Part shown: positions 46,707 to 47,913 of the stretch, piece after piece
Layout: each line of letters starts with the position of its first letter
Numbering within the stretch: the first letter of the stretch is position 1
Virus record (IMG/VR): IMGVR_UViG_3300025615_000008
Span: 1 to 47,913 of that record
Source of the DNA: a virus
DNA: 47,913 nt
Strand: one strand, 5' to 3'
Program-made: the position numbers and the translations under genes
The notes under the pieces: model-generated
Seen by the model: only the letters and a program-made list of their open reading frames with translations
Told to the model about the DNA's origin: nothing
Databases searched by the model: none

Positions 46707-46947
46707 GTTCTCCACGACGAGCGGCCGCAAGCCGCGCAACCCGGCCATCCTCGCCAAGAAACGCGAAGCCGTCCTCGAGGCGGCGGTCGAGATGGCGCGT
46801 CGGGTGGTTGAAGCGCGCGTCGAGCGTCTTCACGAGCTCGAGCAGGAGCTCGAGCACGCGCGCAGGGACGCCGACCAGTACCGCCCGGGCCGGCTAGCTG
46901 GGCGGGGGGCCGAGCGCGAAGGGCTCGGCCCCCCAGCCCAGCTTTAA
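46699..46947 (+). CDS. Small coiled-coil protein, last gene of the rightward operon
   Basis: 82 residues from GTG at 46699 (VDEFSTTSGRKPRNPAILAK), eight bases inside the previous gene. Long charged helix (REAVLEAAVEMARRVVEARV, ERLHELEQELEHARRDADQY) then a tail (RLAGRGAEREGLGPPAQL) that is read through the terminator hairpin. The frame from the overlapping ATG at 46703 is less protein-like. Not recognised; could be a regulator or anti-factor. Confidence 0.6.
   Translation: MDEFSTTSGRKPRNPAILAKKREAVLEAAVEMARRVVEARVERLHELEQELEHARRDADQYRPGRLAGRGAEREGLGPPAQL
46896..46943 (+). terminator. Very strong hairpin at the end of the rightward operon
   Basis: Inverted repeat with about 19-20-bp arms: AGCTGGGC + GGGGGCCGAGC pairing with GCTCGGCCCCC + GCCCAGCT, one small bulge on each side, loop GCGAAGG, followed by TTTAAGG. 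Half of it is within the last gene. Probably a bidirectional block between converging transcription. Confidence 0.7.
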
Positions 46948-47065
46948 GGTGGTGTAGGCGGGGTAGTGGACAAGGTCGCTAAATCCTGAGCCCTCACCGT
47001 TGGGCCTGAGTCTTACTACCGAGGTACTCGTTCAGTCGGGGATCGGCACAGGCTCAAAATCTGGA

Positions 47066-47082
47066 CTGCTAGTTTCTAGCAG
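47066..47082 (-). terminator. Candidate terminator of the leftward late operon
   Basis: Perfect 7-bp hairpin CTGCTAG-AAA-CTAGCAG (minus strand) followed by TCCAGATTTTG, 24 bp after the spanin-like gene. The T-run is short. The 158 bp between 46947 and 47106 contain no gene that I can see. Confidence 0.5.
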
Positions 47083-47105
47083 GGTTTGGATGAACGGTGC
47101 GCGTA

Positions 47106-47780
47106 CTATCCGGCGTTGTAGGACGACTGCGCAGCTGGGCGCTGGAGGTGCGGTTCGACCAGCAGTTCCCATCCGGCCACGAAGAGTGCGCTCCATATCG
47201 CCTTCTCTTTCGGGTCGCGCACGAGCTTCACCGCCCACGAGGGATGGGCGGCACGCTTGTAGACCTGGGTGGCCTGGATCTGCGCGGCCAGGGCGGCGTT
47301 GATCTTCGTGATCGTGGAGTCGGCGGCGTTCCAGCCGGCTCGTAGATACTGGACCTGGACCTCGAGCGTGTCGCCTCGTGCCTTCTGCGCGTCGCGCTCG
47401 GTACGTAGCGCGGCGACCTGGATCCTCCACTGCTCGCGCTCGCTCTCCACGGCCTCCTGGACCTGTGGCTGGTTGGCTATCAGGGAGTCGAGCGTGCGGC
47501 CCACGTTGACACGTCGCGCTTCCGCCGCCTGAGCGCGCCTCCCGGCCGCGTCAGCAACGCGGACGAGCGAGTCGATCACCAGGGCCTTCTGGATGCTGTC
47601 GGCCCTCTGAGCGGCACGTAGCGAGTCAGAGACGCCCTGCGCCTGGTGCGCCACGGCCACAGCGGAGTCGGCCCGGAGCTCCACGGCGTTCTGCTGGTGG
47701 TTGGCGTGGACGATGGCCGCCGCCACTCCGCTGCCCGTGCCCAGCAGAAACCCGATGAGGAGCCACTTTAGTGCCTTCAT
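47106..47780 (-). CDS. Spanin-like inner-membrane coiled-coil protein (Rz-like)
   Basis: 224 residues. ALKWLLIGFLLGTGSGVAAA (about 3-22) is a membrane anchor or uncleaved signal; the rest is a long, Ala/Gln/Arg-rich coiled coil (ADSIQKALVIDSLVRVADAA, VQEAVESEREQWRIQVAALR, AQKARGDTLEVQVQYLRAGW) with a C-terminal domain (PSWAVKLVRDPKEKAIWSAL). This is the plan of an i-spanin, which links inner and outer membrane in the final lysis step, although it is longer than usual and no embedded o-spanin is seen. It is the last gene of the late operon across the circular join. Confidence 0.65.
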   Translation of the reverse strand: MKALKWLLIGFLLGTGSGVAAAIVHANHQQNAVELRADSAVAVAHQAQGVSDSLRAAQRADSIQKALVIDSLVRVADAAGRRAQAAEARRVNVGRTLDSLIANQPQVQEAVESEREQWRIQVAALRTERDAQKARGDTLEVQVQYLRAGWNAADSTITKINAALAAQIQATQVYKRAAHPSWAVKLVRDPKEKAIWSALFVAGWELLVEPHLQRPAAQSSYNAG

Positions 47781-47786
47781 GGCGCG

Positions 47787-47913
47787 CGCCTCGGCCGACC
47801 CACGACGGCCGACCCCAGCTGCGTCTCCATTACTCAGGCGCCTCGGTGAAGTCGAGGTAGTAGCTCTTCCCCAACTCGAAGTGGTCCCACGCCTCCCGGT
47901 TCACGACACCCAG
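47787..47913. repeat. Terminal direct repeat (circular-contig overlap), right copy
   Basis: Exact copy of bases 1-127. It contains the 3' part of the 105-residue gene annotated at 44-361, so that gene must not be counted twice. See the left copy for the interpretation. Confidence 0.9.

Noticed and set aside
47787-47913. Biological direct terminal repeats
   Set aside because: Length equals a standard assembly k-mer and the operon is continuous across the join; overlap of a circular contig is simpler.

Overview
The window is a complete, circular genome of a tailed phage (siphovirus morphology) assembled from sequence data. The first 127 bases (1-127) recur exactly as the last 127 (47787-47913), so the unique molecule is 47,786 bp and the ends join inside the lysis region. 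The DNA is visibly GC-rich. A lipobox lipoprotein and a spanin-like protein point to a Gram-negative host; the host itself cannot be named from the sequence. Asp/Ser-rich secreted proteins resemble those of Gemmatimonadota, but that is only an impression. No integrase, repressor, DNA polymerase, intact tRNA gene or CRISPR array was found.

Nearly everything is read leftward (minus strand) in tightly packed genes that often overlap by ATGA, GTGA or TGATG. Reading in the direction of transcription from 45.06 kb: (1) an early/replication block (45059-40188) with a small HTH protein, an SMC/RecF-like ATPase, a PD-(D/E)XK-type nuclease and a metal-binding recombination-region protein; (2) an accessory block (40072-33926) with zinc-ribbon proteins, a pentapeptide-repeat protein, small membrane proteins and a C5 cytosine methyltransferase split by an HNH endonuclease gene; (3) a structured 265-bp non-coding locus (33661-33925) with four copies of an 11-bp repeat, two hairpins and a tRNA-like 3' half; (4) a second replication/accessory block (33660-26865) with a DUF2303-like protein, an HNH protein, a replication initiator/loader-like protein and a DnaB-like ATPase; (5) packaging and head genes (26868-18991): terminases, DUF4055-type portal, MuF-like protein, scaffold and P22-type coat protein; (6) connector and tail genes (18911-4088), including a head-closure domain fused to a beta-helix and repeat array, two tandem tail-tube paralogues, -1 frameshifted tail chaperones, tape measure and a J-like tip protein with collagen-like repeats; (7) a glycosyltransferase and the lysis block (4091-44, then across the junction to 47780-47106): an NlpC/P60-type endolysin, an L,D-transpeptidase-like enzyme, several small membrane proteins and a spanin-like protein.

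The only rightward genes (45827-46947) form a three-gene operon ending in a very strong hairpin. Beside it, a lipoprotein gene sits between two 99-bp promoter/operator repeats that differ at one base; one copy heads the main leftward early operon, so the lipoprotein is probably expressed together with it.

The most unusual items are the methyltransferase interrupted exactly in motif I, the head-closure/fibre fusion, a small beta-rich module with one signature motif in three different virion proteins, the twin promoter repeats, and a set of short exact repeats at gene junctions that look like the tracks of gene shuffling.
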